A stretch of 48,780 nucleotides of DNA from Microtetraspora sp. NBRC 13810. GTDB taxonomy: Bacteria; Actinomycetota; Actinomycetes; Streptosporangiales; Streptosporangiaceae. Both the position numbers and the translations under genes were made by a program. This document shows, one piece after another, positions 17,501-25,558 of this stretch (position 1 is its first letter; each line of letters starts with the position of its first letter). Where the stretch lies: NCBI RefSeq assembly GCF_030268685.1, contig NZ_BSRQ01000036.1, positions 1-48,780 of the forward strand, read 5' to 3'. The notes below the pieces were generated by a model. The model ran no database searches. It saw nothing but the letters and a program-made list of their open reading frames with translations, and was not told where the DNA came from.

Positions 17501-17697
17501 TGCGACTGCAGGGCGTTGGTCGCGCCACCCGGCGGTTCGTCGCCGTAGAGGCCGTCGATCAGCCGCTCGGCGGTGACGATCCGCCCGGCGTCGAGCAGCA
17601 GCAGCGCGAGCAGGGACCGGGCCCTGGGACCGCCGAGCGCGAGGGGACGCCCGTCGTCGAACAGCACCTCGGTGGCGCCCAGAATGCCGAACCGCAT
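14497..17697 (-). CDS. AfsR/SARP-type STAND regulator (OmpR-HTH, BTAD, NB-ARC, TPR)
   Basis: About 1066 residues. Residues 1-95 form an OmpR-type winged helix (MRFGILGATEVLFDDGRPLALGG in outline), 96-245 the bacterial transcriptional activator domain, about 270-560 an NB-ARC ATPase with Walker A GPGGAGKS at 297-304 and Walker B TLLVLDNCEH, and the rest TPR-like helices (RAALALSEEALMLIEQ-type repeats). This is the layout of AfsR, which activates secondary-metabolite genes, often after phosphorylation. ATG 17697 is the canonical family start; GTG 17715 is possible. No biosynthetic cluster adjoins it; it heads the downstream end of a row of three NB-ARC genes. Confidence 0.92.
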   Translation of the reverse strand: MRFGILGATEVLFDDGRPLALGGPRARSLLALLLLDAGRIVTAERLIDGLYGDEPPGGATNALQSHVSRLRQTLRPLAGAVVEFHPAGYRLAIEPQAVDAHRFERLAAEGRRALAAGDHGLAAGTLRDALALWRGPALADVRDAPFAAGQAARLAELRLAAVEDRVEAELGLGGHRPVAELRDLVAAHPLRERLRGQLMRALHAEGRQGEALAVFEDARRVLAEELGADPSPELARVHLAVLRAAPGPLTPAETAPPPAQPVRPAPPRQFTSFVGRAEELERLGKLLQETRLVTLTGPGGAGKSRLAIEAVTRTADEVCYVPLASLTEGREIPRAVLAALGLRESGLQPLGPEAAPADITDRVAAALAERRTLLVLDNCEHLVDDVARLADRLLGACAGLTVLATSREALGITGETLCPVPPLSLPPQGAELVQARACPSVQLFADRGAAVRPDFEVAEDTLDAVVRICRTLDGLPLAIELAAARLRSLPVTEVADRLADRFLLLSRGSRTAQPRHQTLRAVVAWSWDLLDEAEQTLARRLTVFAGGVTLEGAARVCGLPEGDVVELLSSLVDKSLVEAAGPRYRMLETIRAFCAERLAEAGEEERLRHDHAEHYLRLAEEASPYLCGGEQLAWLARLADEHDNLYAALRWTVHAGDAVAGLRLVAALSPYWWLRGQRSDAAPLAAALLTLIGPVPPAGRHEEYVLCMLTAYVTGAGGDDREARRRRVAEIFVGLALPLRHPFLLLLWATFMGLPKDDDLGDPDMRRLLENSGGPWVRAVYHLGMAFQMLYAHARAAAAEEEYLVALAAFRSCGERWGMATTLGELAKLADWRGDLDRALALSEEALMLIEQLGAREDTPEIICSRAQVLLRAGRLAEAEAEFGRAAELARRTALPNALARASRGLGDAARLRGDLAGARRLAEAGLALVPGLSFGMDEMEAELYITLGRIAAAEGDAGAARAMCLRGLAAAVRNPSFPVAAEAAEALAGVAVLAGRPERAAFLFGAGRALRGSVISPGPDVARESARARELLGGPAYDAACDRGAALTRAEALALLVDGPESEVR

Positions 17698-17745
17698 GCC
17701 CCGATTATCGCCCACCGCGCGCTCGGAACATGATCTCCCAGACGG

Positions 17746-20010
17746 TCAGCCGTGCTCGGCGCCGTAGTCGCGGACGGCGTCGGGCATCCGGTAGCGGGTG
17801 CGCTCGCCGCTCGTCTCGCGGAGCACGACCGACTTCTCCAGCAGGGCCGACAGCAGATCGATGATGTCCTCGGCGGGCAGCAGCTCGTCCGAGCAGACGG
17901 CCTCGACCGCGCCGAGGTCGAACGGGTCGGTGAACGCCGAGAGCCGGGTCCACAGCAACGCCTCCTGCGGGTCGCACAGGCGGTGGCTCCAGTCGAGCGA
18001 GGCGCGCAGGCTCTGGTGCCGGGGCGTCGCCGCGGGCGTCTCGGCGACCAGCAGCCCGAACCTGTCGCGGGTGCCCTCGGCCACCTCCCGCAGGGTGAGC
18101 GAACGCAGCCGGCCCGCCGCCAGCTCGATGGCCAGCGGGACGCCCTCCGCCACCCGGCAGATCCTCAGCACGGCGGCGGAGTTGTCCGGCGACAGCGTGA
18201 AACCGGGCAGCACCTCGGCCGCCCGCTCGGCGAACAGCTGGGCGGCGTCGGACCACCGGGCGGAGCCGCGGACGGTGCGGGCCAGCGGCGCGACGTCGAG
18301 GATGTGCTCGCCCGCGGCGCGCAGCGGCTGGCGGCCGGTCACCAGCACCCGCAGGCGGTGCGAGGATCGCAGCAACGTCGTGGTCAGCTCGGCGCAGGCG
18401 TCGATCTGGTGCTCGCACGTGTCCAGCACGAGCAGCACCCGATTGTCCGCCAGGTGGTCGAGCACGGCCTCCAGCCGGGGCCGGCCCGGCACGTCGGGCG
18501 CGCCGACCGCGTCCGCCACGGCGTGCAGCAGCAGGTCGGGCGTCCGCACCGTGGCCACGTCGACGAACGCCACGCCGTCGGGGAAGTCGCCGCGCAGCCG
18601 GTCCACGGCGTACGCGGCGAGGCGGGACTTGCCGACCCCGCCGAGGCCGGTCAGCGTGACCAGCCTGCTCGCGCCGAGCAGCCGGGCGATCCTGCCGAGC
18701 TCCCGGTCGCGCCCGATGAGACGGGCGGGCCGGCTGGGCGGCGCCGCGGCGGATCCCGCGGCGAAGCCGTCACCGGCGGCCATGGCGGAGGAGACGGCGA
18801 GGGAGGTGGCGGGACCGAGCAGGCGGGCCAGCAGCAGCGCCACGTCGTCGCGCCGCTCGCCGCCGGCCAGCCTGGCGATCACGCCGTCGCAGATCCGCTC
18901 CAGGTGGCGTCCGGGGTCGGCCAGCTCGGCACGCAGCAGCTCCAGGCCCTCGCCGACGTCGCGGGTGGTGGCCTCCACCAGCCCGTCGGTGCACAGGGCG
19001 AGCAGCGCGCCGTCGCCCACCGGCACCCGGTAGCTCTCGAAGACGCCCTCGCCGGCGGCCGGGTCGTACACCGCGTACACGCAGGTGACCAGCCGCTCGC
19101 CCGGCTCGCCTGCCGACCTGGACAGCACGGTGTCGAAGTGCCGCAGCAGCTCGCCCGGAGGGAGGTCGAGCGCGGCGAGGGTGCGCACGACTGTCTTGCA
19201 CTGGCTCATCAGGGCCGCCGCGTCGACGCCGTGCCCGGCGACGTCGCCCGCGACCAGCGCGACGCGGTCGCCGGGCAGCGGGATCACGTCCACCCAGTCG
19301 CCGCCGAGGTCGGCCGAGCGGCTCTTGGGCAGGTAACGGTGGCACAGCTCGGCCCTCGCCACCCGCTGGGGGATCTCCGGCCGGGCCTCCCGCCACAGCT
19401 CGCGGGCGATGTCGTGCTCGCCGCGACACGGCCCGGCGTCGTCGATCCAGTCGGCCGCCCACTGGGCGAGCGCCTCGACGGCCGCGATGTCCGCCTCGCC
19501 GAACCGCCGCCTGTCGGTGTCGCCCGCGAGCAGGGCGACACCGATCATGGTCCCGCCGGCCAGCATCGGCACGATCAGCACCGGACGGCGGCCGAGCACG
19601 CCGCCCAGTCCGGGCGTGGCGAGCTGGGCGGCGAGGTGGTCGCCCGTCATGTCGTCGATGTACGGCACGTGGACGCTGGCGCCGCCGCTCAGCGTGACGA
19701 GGAGCGGGCTGTTCCTCGGCCAGCGGACGATCTCGCCCTCGGGTAACAGGTCCGACAGCCGCCGCTCGGTGCCTCCGTCGCAGACGGCGACCCTGCGCAG
19801 GACGAGTTGCTCCTTCGGGGTGAGCGACTCGGTGCCGCCGGTGACGACCTCGTCCAGCAGCTGGATCGCCGCGAAGTCCGCGAAGCGCGGCACCATCGCC
19901 CTGGCCAGCCGGGCGGCGATCCTGGCCGGGTCGAGGAGGCCGTCTATGCGCGTGGGCTTCTCCTCTCGGGCGAGAGAACCGTGAGGAAGTGCGGAGGCCG
20001 GCTTGGCCAT
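17746..20010 (-). CDS. GAF-PP2C (SpoIIE) phosphatase fused to NB-ARC ATPase
   Basis: 754 residues. Residues 30-195 look like a GAF sensor (RFADFAAIQLLDEVV, RRPVLIVPMLAGGTMIGVALLA). Residues 215-395 are a SpoIIE/RsbU-type PP2C phosphatase: YLPKSRSADLGGDWVDVIPLP, VAGDVAGHGVDAAALMSQ, LCTDGLVE and RRDDVALLLARL, with metal-binding Asp 238, 256, 342 and 388/389 kept. About 35 residues normally present between AVYDP and the TDG strand (the AGHPPP hairpin) are missing. Residues 430-754 are NB-ARC with Walker A GLGGVGKS (455-462) and LVLDTCEH; the chain ends shortly after the winged-helix part, with no TPRs. ATG 20010 has GGAG upstream. GAF-PP2C modules normally control anti-sigma switches; fusion to a STAND ATPase is unusual. 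Confidence 0.88.
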   Translation of the reverse strand: MAKPASALPHGSLAREEKPTRIDGLLDPARIAARLARAMVPRFADFAAIQLLDEVVTGGTESLTPKEQLVLRRVAVCDGGTERRLSDLLPEGEIVRWPRNSPLLVTLSGGASVHVPYIDDMTGDHLAAQLATPGLGGVLGRRPVLIVPMLAGGTMIGVALLAGDTDRRRFGEADIAAVEALAQWAADWIDDAGPCRGEHDIARELWREARPEIPQRVARAELCHRYLPKSRSADLGGDWVDVIPLPGDRVALVAGDVAGHGVDAAALMSQCKTVVRTLAALDLPPGELLRHFDTVLSRSAGEPGERLVTCVYAVYDPAAGEGVFESYRVPVGDGALLALCTDGLVEATTRDVGEGLELLRAELADPGRHLERICDGVIARLAGGERRDDVALLLARLLGPATSLAVSSAMAAGDGFAAGSAAAPPSRPARLIGRDRELGRIARLLGASRLVTLTGLGGVGKSRLAAYAVDRLRGDFPDGVAFVDVATVRTPDLLLHAVADAVGAPDVPGRPRLEAVLDHLADNRVLLVLDTCEHQIDACAELTTTLLRSSHRLRVLVTGRQPLRAAGEHILDVAPLARTVRGSARWSDAAQLFAERAAEVLPGFTLSPDNSAAVLRICRVAEGVPLAIELAAGRLRSLTLREVAEGTRDRFGLLVAETPAATPRHQSLRASLDWSHRLCDPQEALLWTRLSAFTDPFDLGAVEAVCSDELLPAEDIIDLLSALLEKSVVLRETSGERTRYRMPDAVRDYGAEHG

Positions 20011-20062
20011 CGTCTGCTCCGGCTGGGAGAGGTGGGCATGAGGGGTGGAAGGGCGCTCCCGC

Positions 20063-22174
20063 TCAACCGCCCTTCTGTGCCAGAGCGTAGGAGAGCGCGT
20101 CGTCCAGGTCGAGCTCCGTGCCGTGTTCGAAGGCCGCGTCGTAGGCGTCGTCGCCGATCGCCTTGCGGGCGAGGGCCTCGCTGTTGGTCCGCATGGCGAC
20201 GAGGTCCTGCGAGCCGAGGCCGGGGAGACCGAAGGTGTGCCAGACCTGGTGGGCGATTCCGAGCAGCCTGGCGGTGCGGTCGGCGTCGCCGTGCACGGCG
20301 CAGCCGGAGGCGAGGAGCTCCAGCGCGAGGGCGATGCCGGTGCTGTCGTTGAGCCGCCACTTGACCTTCAGCGACTCGCGGCTGTGCGCGATGGCCGCCT
20401 CGATGTCGCCGTGCGCGATCTCGGCGAGTCCCTGGACGTAGTCGGTCCAGGAGCACACCCACTGCTCGCCGTACCGCTGGCAGGTCTCGCGGACCTCGGT
20501 GAGCACGGCCACCCCGCGCTCGCTCTGGCCGCCGAAGATGAGCGCCATGCCCTGGGTGGCCTGGGCGAGGAGCAGCCCGTGCCGGGTGTCGCCGCCGCGC
20601 CGGTGCAGCTCGACGGCGCGGGTGGTGAGCGCTATGGCCTCGGCGGGCTCGGAGCGCAGCACGGCGGCGCCGCCGGCGATGTAGGACATCCAGGCCGCCG
20701 CCTCGACGTCGTCTTCTGCGAGGTGCGGGCGGCACCGGGCGAGCCAGACGTCCGTCTCGCCCAGGTCGCCCTGGGACATCGTGAACTGCGCGGACACCCA
20801 CAGCGCCTTGGTCAGCGCGGGGCCGGGCTCGGGGCTGAGGTTGATCGCGGCCGCCAGATAGTGCCGGCCCTCGCGGAGCAGGCCGCAGGCGTACCAGAAG
20901 AACCGCAGGGCGCCGGCGAGCTCCAGCGCGCTGCGATGCTCGCGCGGGTCGGCGAGGCAGAAGTCGAGCGCGGCGCGCACGTCGGCGTGCTCGGCCTTGA
21001 ACCGCCGCGACCACTCCACCTGCCCGGGGCCGCACCACTCGTCCTCGCACTGCCTGGCCAGGCGCAGGTAGTGGTCGCGGTGGCGGCGGAGCAGGACGAG
21101 CCGCTCGTCCTCGCCGAGGGAGGTGAGCCATTCCTGCCCGTACTCGCGGAGCGTGTCGAGCATCCGGAAGCGGTCGCCCGGCTCCTGCCACAGGATCGAC
21201 TTCTCCACCAGGCTCTCCACCAGCCCGCCCACCTCGCCGGCGGGGAGCCGGTCGTCGGCGCAGACCGCCCGGACGGCGGCGAGGTCGAAGGCGCCGGCGA
21301 ACACCGACAGCCGGGCCCACAGCAGCCGCTCCGGCGGCTCGCACAGCTCGTGGCTCCACCCGATCGCGGTGCGCAGCGTCTCGTGCCTGGGCACGGTGGC
21401 CCGGTCGCCCCTGGTGAGGAGCTGGAACCGGTCGTCGAGCCGCTCGACGATCTGTTCCAGGGTGAGCGCGCGCAGCCGGACGGCGGCCAGCTCGATGGCG
21501 AGCGGGATGCCGTCGAGGCGGCGGCACAGGCGGGCGGCGGCGAGCGCGTTGCCCGGCGTCAGGTCGAAGGCCGGGTCGACCGCGCCCGCCCTGGCCTGGA
21601 AGAGCACCATCGAGTCGTTGCCGACCAGGGCCTCGTGCTTGGCCTCCCCGTCGGTCTCGGTGCCGTCGAGGGCGGGCACCGGCAGCGGCGGCATGGGGAA
21701 GATCTGCTCGCCCTCGATGCCGAGGGGCCGCCTGCTGGTGGCGAGGATGCGCACCTGCGGGGCGGCGGAGAGGATCACCTGCGCCAGCAGCGCGCAGGCG
21801 CCGAGCAGGTGCTCGCAGGTGTCCAGCACGAGCAGCAGCCGCCGCTCGGCCAGGAACTCGGCGAGCACGTCGACCTGCGACCGCGCGGTCTGGTCGCCGA
21901 GCCCGAGGGCGTCGGCCACGGCGTGCGGCAGCAGGCCGCCCTCGCGCAGGCCGGACAGCTCCACGAACCAGACGCCGTCGGGATAGGCGGTCAGCGCCTG
22001 GGAGGCGACCCGCTGCGCCGCCCGGCTCTTGCCGACCCCGCCCACTCCGGTGACCGTGACCAGTCTGGAGGCGGCGAGCAGCCGCTCGATCTCGGCCAGC
22101 TCGGCCCTGCGCCCTACGAAACTTGAAACCTCGGCCGGCGGGTTGCCCTTACGCCGACTGCCGAGTTCACCCAT
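20063..22174 (-). CDS. NB-ARC/TPR STAND ATPase without HTH
   Basis: 703 residues. NB-ARC begins at once (FVGRRAELAEIERLL) with Walker A GVGGVGKS at 43-50, Walker B LLLVLDTCEHLL, sensor RILATSRRPLG and the GLPLA-like GIPLAIELAAVRL. TPR-like helices follow to the end (RHYLAAAINLSPEPG, EIAHGDIEAAIAHSRESLKVKW). Homologues usually carry an N-terminal SARP or C-terminal LuxR HTH; none is present. It therefore probably acts through a partner protein. ATG 22174 has GAGGTGATC directly upstream. It is the first gene of the three-gene NB-ARC row (gaps 52 and 48 bp) and may set the transcript's promoter near 22200. Confidence 0.9.
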   Translation of the reverse strand: MGELGSRRKGNPPAEVSSFVGRRAELAEIERLLAASRLVTVTGVGGVGKSRAAQRVASQALTAYPDGVWFVELSGLREGGLLPHAVADALGLGDQTARSQVDVLAEFLAERRLLLVLDTCEHLLGACALLAQVILSAAPQVRILATSRRPLGIEGEQIFPMPPLPVPALDGTETDGEAKHEALVGNDSMVLFQARAGAVDPAFDLTPGNALAAARLCRRLDGIPLAIELAAVRLRALTLEQIVERLDDRFQLLTRGDRATVPRHETLRTAIGWSHELCEPPERLLWARLSVFAGAFDLAAVRAVCADDRLPAGEVGGLVESLVEKSILWQEPGDRFRMLDTLREYGQEWLTSLGEDERLVLLRRHRDHYLRLARQCEDEWCGPGQVEWSRRFKAEHADVRAALDFCLADPREHRSALELAGALRFFWYACGLLREGRHYLAAAINLSPEPGPALTKALWVSAQFTMSQGDLGETDVWLARCRPHLAEDDVEAAAWMSYIAGGAAVLRSEPAEAIALTTRAVELHRRGGDTRHGLLLAQATQGMALIFGGQSERGVAVLTEVRETCQRYGEQWVCSWTDYVQGLAEIAHGDIEAAIAHSRESLKVKWRLNDSTGIALALELLASGCAVHGDADRTARLLGIAHQVWHTFGLPGLGSQDLVAMRTNSEALARKAIGDDAYDAAFEHGTELDLDDALSYALAQKGG

Positions 22175-22831
22175 GATCACCTCACGTGTCCGCACGGTGG
22201 CGTAGCGTTGGTAAGTTCTTTAGCCTAACCCGGCGATCCGTGGTGCGGTCGAACATTCGGCAAGTCCTTTGTCGCCGTTTTCCGGCACCTCGTTTCCGCC
22301 AACTCACCGGCCCTTTGGGCGGCCCGGCGCCGGACGCCGCGTCACCGGTCCGGACGCGCGACATAAACGTCATCATGGGCCGCCCTCACCGCGCAAGTCC
22401 ATTCGGCGTGGCACTTGACTCGGGCAAAGTGCCACGCTGACCGGAATGGGACATGCCCGGCCGTGACGGGGTTCCGCGACCTCGCCCGATGCCCGCTCCC
22501 CCGGGCGCCGAGCGGCCCTGGAGCAGGAAGGGAAGCCCGAATCGGTCTTTCGTCCAGCGGATTTCGGCCATCCACATGGAGCGTTTCCGGGCCGTTGTAC
22601 GCCGGCCGCACCGGCCATCCGGACGCGACCGCCGAACAACACCGGAACGCCCTTACGAACAATGACCGCCGGAATCCCCCATTCACCGCCTCCGCGCCCC
22701 CGGAACGGCGACGGCGTCCCATTCCCGGGGCCGTAATCCTGAAAGACTTTCCGGAAACCGCGGCCAGGAAACGATCAAGGGCGGCCGACCGGCGAAAACC
22801 GCCTGCCGACCGCCCTTCGGCGATCCTGTCG
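22175..22831. other. intergenic region, no supported gene
   Basis: 657 bp between the STAND gene and tRNA-Ala copy 2. Only short open frames on both strands occur, with no family resemblance or good ribosome sites. It holds the probable promoter of the STAND operon (22190-22260, relatively AT-rich) and one strong palindrome described separately. Confidence 0.6.
22406..22437. promoter_or_regulatory. perfect 11-bp inverted repeat with 10-nt loop
   Basis: GCGTGGCACTT at 22406-22416 and AAGTGCCACGC at 22427-22437 are perfect complements. There is no T-tract, so it is more like an operator or structured RNA element than an intrinsic terminator. It sits about 230 bp upstream of the STAND operon start and about 400 bp from the tRNA. 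Confidence 0.6.
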
Positions 22832-22904
22832 TGGAGCTATGGGGATTCGAACCCCAGACCTCCTCCATGCCATGGAGGCGCGCTACCAGCTGCGCCATAG
22901 CCCC
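22832..22904 (-). tRNA. tRNA-Ala (anticodon GGC), second copy
   Basis: 73-nt cloverleaf identical to the copy at 6387-6459 except one base in the D arm (GCAGCTGG against GCAGTTGG). Anticodon loop ATGGCAT, anticodon GGC; CCA is not encoded. Flanking sequence differs from copy 1 apart from the promoter-like block. Confidence 0.97.
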
Positions 22905-22918
22905 GTTGGGATGGATCG

Positions 22919-22932
22919 AGTGTATCGGACTC
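22919..22932 (-). promoter_or_regulatory. probable -10 region of tRNA-Ala copy 2
   Basis: Minus strand reads GAGTCCGATACACT, 15 bases from the mature 5' end, matching the block before tRNA copy 1 with one difference. The distance fits a very short 5' leader. Confidence 0.5.
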
Positions 22933-22977
22933 GGGGCGCGGACGCGGAATCGAAGAGGGACGGGCTGGTCAGAGGGG

Positions 22978-24468
22978 TCAGCGGCCGAGCCTGATCACGT
23001 TCCAGGAGACCGGGGGGAGGGTGGCGCGCAGGGTTCCGGCGTCCACGGCGGCACCGTGCGCCGGGCGGGGGCGGACCCGGGCGGGGTCCGCGGCGGTGTT
23101 CCGCGCGGCCGGGTCGGCGTCGGCGAGCACGGTGTGCTCCAGCACGCGCGCGTCGCCGAGCGCGCGGACGCCGGCGGCCAGGTCGAGGGGCTCGTCCCGC
23201 GACCGGTTCACCGCGAAGAGCGTCACCGTCCCGTCCCGCCCCTGCACGGCTGTCGCGTGCAGCAGCGGCACCTCGCCCGCCGCGCACTCGTAGACCGGCG
23301 AGCGGGGCTCCACCCGCAGCACCCGTCCCCTGCCGTGCCTCGACGCCTGGGCGAAGGGGTGGAAGGTGGTCTGCCGCCAGGCCGGGCCGCCGGGCTCGGT
23401 GCGGATGGGGGCGATCACGTTGACGAGCTGCGCCTGGCAGGCCATCCGCACCCGGTCGGCGTGCCGGAGCAGGGCGATGAGCAGGCTGCCCACCACGACG
23501 GCGTCGGTGACGTCGTAGTGGTCCTCCAGCAGCCGGGGGGCGTGCCGCCACGGCTCCTGGGCGGCGGCCCGCGACCGCGTCATGTACCAGACGTTCCACT
23601 CGTCGAAGGACAGGTTGACGCGCTTCTTCGACCGGGTGAGCGCCCGGACGTGGTCGCAGGTCGCGGCGGCGTCCTCGATCTGGGACTCCATCAGCGCCCC
23701 GGAGGCGAGGAACGACGCCACGTCGCCGTCGAGCGGCTCGTAGTAGGCATGCAGCGAGAGGTGGTCGACCTCCTCGTAGGCGTGCGAGAGGACGGTCGCC
23801 TCCCACGCGCCGAAGGTCGGCATCGCCGCGCCCGAACTCCCGCACGCCACGAGCTCCAGGTCCGGGTCGATCATGCGCATCGCCCTCGCGGTCCGCACGG
23901 CGAGCCTGCCGTACTCCTCCGCCGTCCGCTCGCCGAGCTGCCAGGGCCCGTCCATCTCGTTGCCCAGGCACCACAGCCTGATGTCGTACGGCTCCGCCGC
24001 CCCGTGGGCGCGCCGCAGGTCCGACAGGGCGGTGCCGGACGGGTGGTTGGCGTATTCGAGCAGGTCGAGCGCCTCCCGCAGGCCGCGGGTGCCGAGGTTG
24101 ACCGCCATCATCGGGGCCACCCCGGCGGCCCGGGTCCAGGCCATGAACTCGCCGAGGCCGAAGGTGTTCGGCTCGATCGAGCGCCACGCGGGGTCCAGGC
24201 GGGCCCGGCGCTCGGGGCCGACGCCGTCCTCCCACCGGTGCCCGGAGACGAAGTTGCCGCCGGGGTAGCGGACGGTGGTGACGCCGAGTTCGCGGACCAG
24301 GGCGAGGACGTCGCGGCGGAAGCCGTCCGCGCCCGCGGCAGGGTGGTCCGGCTCGTAGATCCCGGTGTAGACGCACCGGCCGAGGTGCTCCACGAAGGAG
24401 CCGAACAGCCGGGGGTCCACGTCGCCGACGGTGAAGGCGGGGTCGATGGTCAGGGTGGCTTCGCTCAT
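22978..24468 (-). CDS. alpha-N-arabinofuranosidase, glycoside hydrolase family 51
   Basis: 496 residues, normal length for intracellular GH51. It opens with the family pattern LFGSFVEHLGRCVYTGIYEP and TVRYPGGNFVSGHRWEDGVGP in outline. The acid/base glutamate lies in LWCLGNEMDGPW (E171) and the nucleophile in NLSFDEWNVWY (E290), both at the expected positions for retaining arabinofuranosidases. No signal peptide: it should act in the cytoplasm on imported arabino-oligosaccharides. ATG 24468 has GAGGAG upstream. It follows the U32-like gene by 22 bp in the same transcript and ends near tRNA-Ala copy 2. Confidence 0.95.
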   Translation of the reverse strand: MSEATLTIDPAFTVGDVDPRLFGSFVEHLGRCVYTGIYEPDHPAAGADGFRRDVLALVRELGVTTVRYPGGNFVSGHRWEDGVGPERRARLDPAWRSIEPNTFGLGEFMAWTRAAGVAPMMAVNLGTRGLREALDLLEYANHPSGTALSDLRRAHGAAEPYDIRLWCLGNEMDGPWQLGERTAEEYGRLAVRTARAMRMIDPDLELVACGSSGAAMPTFGAWEATVLSHAYEEVDHLSLHAYYEPLDGDVASFLASGALMESQIEDAAATCDHVRALTRSKKRVNLSFDEWNVWYMTRSRAAAQEPWRHAPRLLEDHYDVTDAVVVGSLLIALLRHADRVRMACQAQLVNVIAPIRTEPGGPAWRQTTFHPFAQASRHGRGRVLRVEPRSPVYECAAGEVPLLHATAVQGRDGTVTLFAVNRSRDEPLDLAAGVRALGDARVLEHTVLADADPAARNTAADPARVRPRPAHGAAVDAGTLRATLPPVSWNVIRLGR

Positions 24469-24490
24469 CGGGCTCCTCGGACGTGAGTGG

Positions 24491-25429
24491 CTACCCCTCG
24501 GTCCCGGCGAACCGGAGGAGCTTGCCGGGCAGGCGGGCGCCGGGCGGCGACATGCCCCCGTCCGCCCCGCGCCTGGCCAGCGCGTCGAGCACGAGACGGC
24601 CCCGCCGTACCCGCTCCCGGCCGGTGCTGACCGCGGCCTCGCGCAGGTGGGCGCCCGCCGGGTAGACGTCGGGCGCGTTGCGCAGGCCGAACTTGAGGTA
24701 GACCGGCGCCGCGCAGCGGACCACCTCGGCCGCCTCGGGCAGGCGCACCTGGCCGCCGACGGCGCCGGGCGCCTCGACGTAGAAGTCCATCGGCGCGGCG
24801 GAGGCGGCGCGCAGGTCGGCCAGCTCGGGCAGGGTGAGGTCGCCCGGAACGTTGATCGAGTCGGCCCCCAGCCGCTCCCACACGGCGTAGGTCATCGGGT
24901 TGACCGGCCCGACCAGCGCGGAGACCTTGAACGTGGTGTCCGCCGGCAGCTCGCCCGCCGCGCGCAGCCGGTGCAGCGCCCACAGCACGCCCTCGTCGGC
25001 GACCAGCAGGCAGCGCACGCCGAGCGCGGCGGCGCGCAGCGCGTCGTCCAGGCAGCCGGCCACCTGGTCGCGGCCCCTCGCGCGGACCCCGGCGGCGGCC
25101 ACCGGCGCGGGCCCCCAGGAGCCGCGCGGGCCGAGGAAGAGGCACAGCTCGGCGCCGGCGGCGGCGCAGGCGGCCACCATCTCGGCGATCTCGGCGTCGG
25201 TGAGCATCCACACCCCGCTGCCCTGGCTGACCCGGTGCAGCGGCACCGCCAGCCGGGCGCTCTCGGCGAGGACCGCCTCCAGCACGGCCGGGCCCTCGCA
25301 GGAGGGCAGTTCGGTGCGCCATGTGCCGCCGTCGGGGAAGGCGAGGGGGGAGGCGGGCACGGGGGCGTTGGCCGTCGGGTGCCCGAGGAGGTCCAGGGCT
25401 CGTTCTCCGGGCGTTCGGCGCTGGTCCAA
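24491..25429 (-). CDS. U32 peptidase-like / TIM-barrel protein
   Basis: 312 residues. The chain resembles the actinobacterial branch of the U32 family: a TIM-barrel-like series with LPSCEGPAVLEAVLAES, LTDAEIAEMVAACAAAGAELCLFLGPRG, GVRCLLVADEGVLWALH and YLKFGLRNAPDVYPAG. Canonical U32 proteins (collagenase-like, tRNA or ubiquinone hydroxylation factors) bind an iron-sulfur cluster through four C-terminal cysteines, which I do not see here. The start is TTG 25429 with GGAG eight bases upstream. Its position upstream of the GH51 gene suggests a sugar-catabolic role, but the function is not known. Confidence 0.7.
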   Translation of the reverse strand: MDQRRTPGERALDLLGHPTANAPVPASPLAFPDGGTWRTELPSCEGPAVLEAVLAESARLAVPLHRVSQGSGVWMLTDAEIAEMVAACAAAGAELCLFLGPRGSWGPAPVAAAGVRARGRDQVAGCLDDALRAAALGVRCLLVADEGVLWALHRLRAAGELPADTTFKVSALVGPVNPMTYAVWERLGADSINVPGDLTLPELADLRAASAAPMDFYVEAPGAVGGQVRLPEAAEVVRCAAPVYLKFGLRNAPDVYPAGAHLREAAVSTGRERVRRGRLVLDALARRGADGGMSPPGARLPGKLLRFAGTEG

Positions 25430-25505
25430 CGTGTCTCCGGTGTTCGAGATCTCGTACGGCCTGCGACATGCTGACGCGACTGTAGACAGATATACGATGG
25501 AAGGT

Positions 25506-25534
25506 CAATATTTATTACGAAATGTCGGATATTG
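25506..25534. promoter_or_regulatory. candidate IclR operator/promoter region
   Basis: The 129-bp space between the U32-like and IclR genes is conspicuously AT-rich for this window. CAATAT (25506-25511) and ATATTG (25529-25534) form an inverted repeat with 17 bp between. IclR regulators often bind such arms between divergent genes; the binding is inferred. Confidence 0.4.
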
Positions 25535-25558
25535 TGCGAGATCTCGGAAGGAGTGGTC

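Noticed and set aside
14497-22174. Antiphage STAND (Avs-like) defence system
   Set aside because: The proteins have AfsR-type regulatory domains and a phosphatase rather than nuclease, protease or membrane effectors, so a signalling role is a better fit.
22186-22900. Several short ORFs between STAND operon and tRNA
   Set aside because: They overlap on both strands, partly run through the tRNA gene, and lack ribosome sites and family similarity.
6387-22904. Genomic island integrated at tRNA-Ala
   Set aside because: The two tRNA copies differ by one base and have different flanks, and no integrase, excisionase, transposase or base-composition change lies between them. Chromosomal gene types fill the interval.
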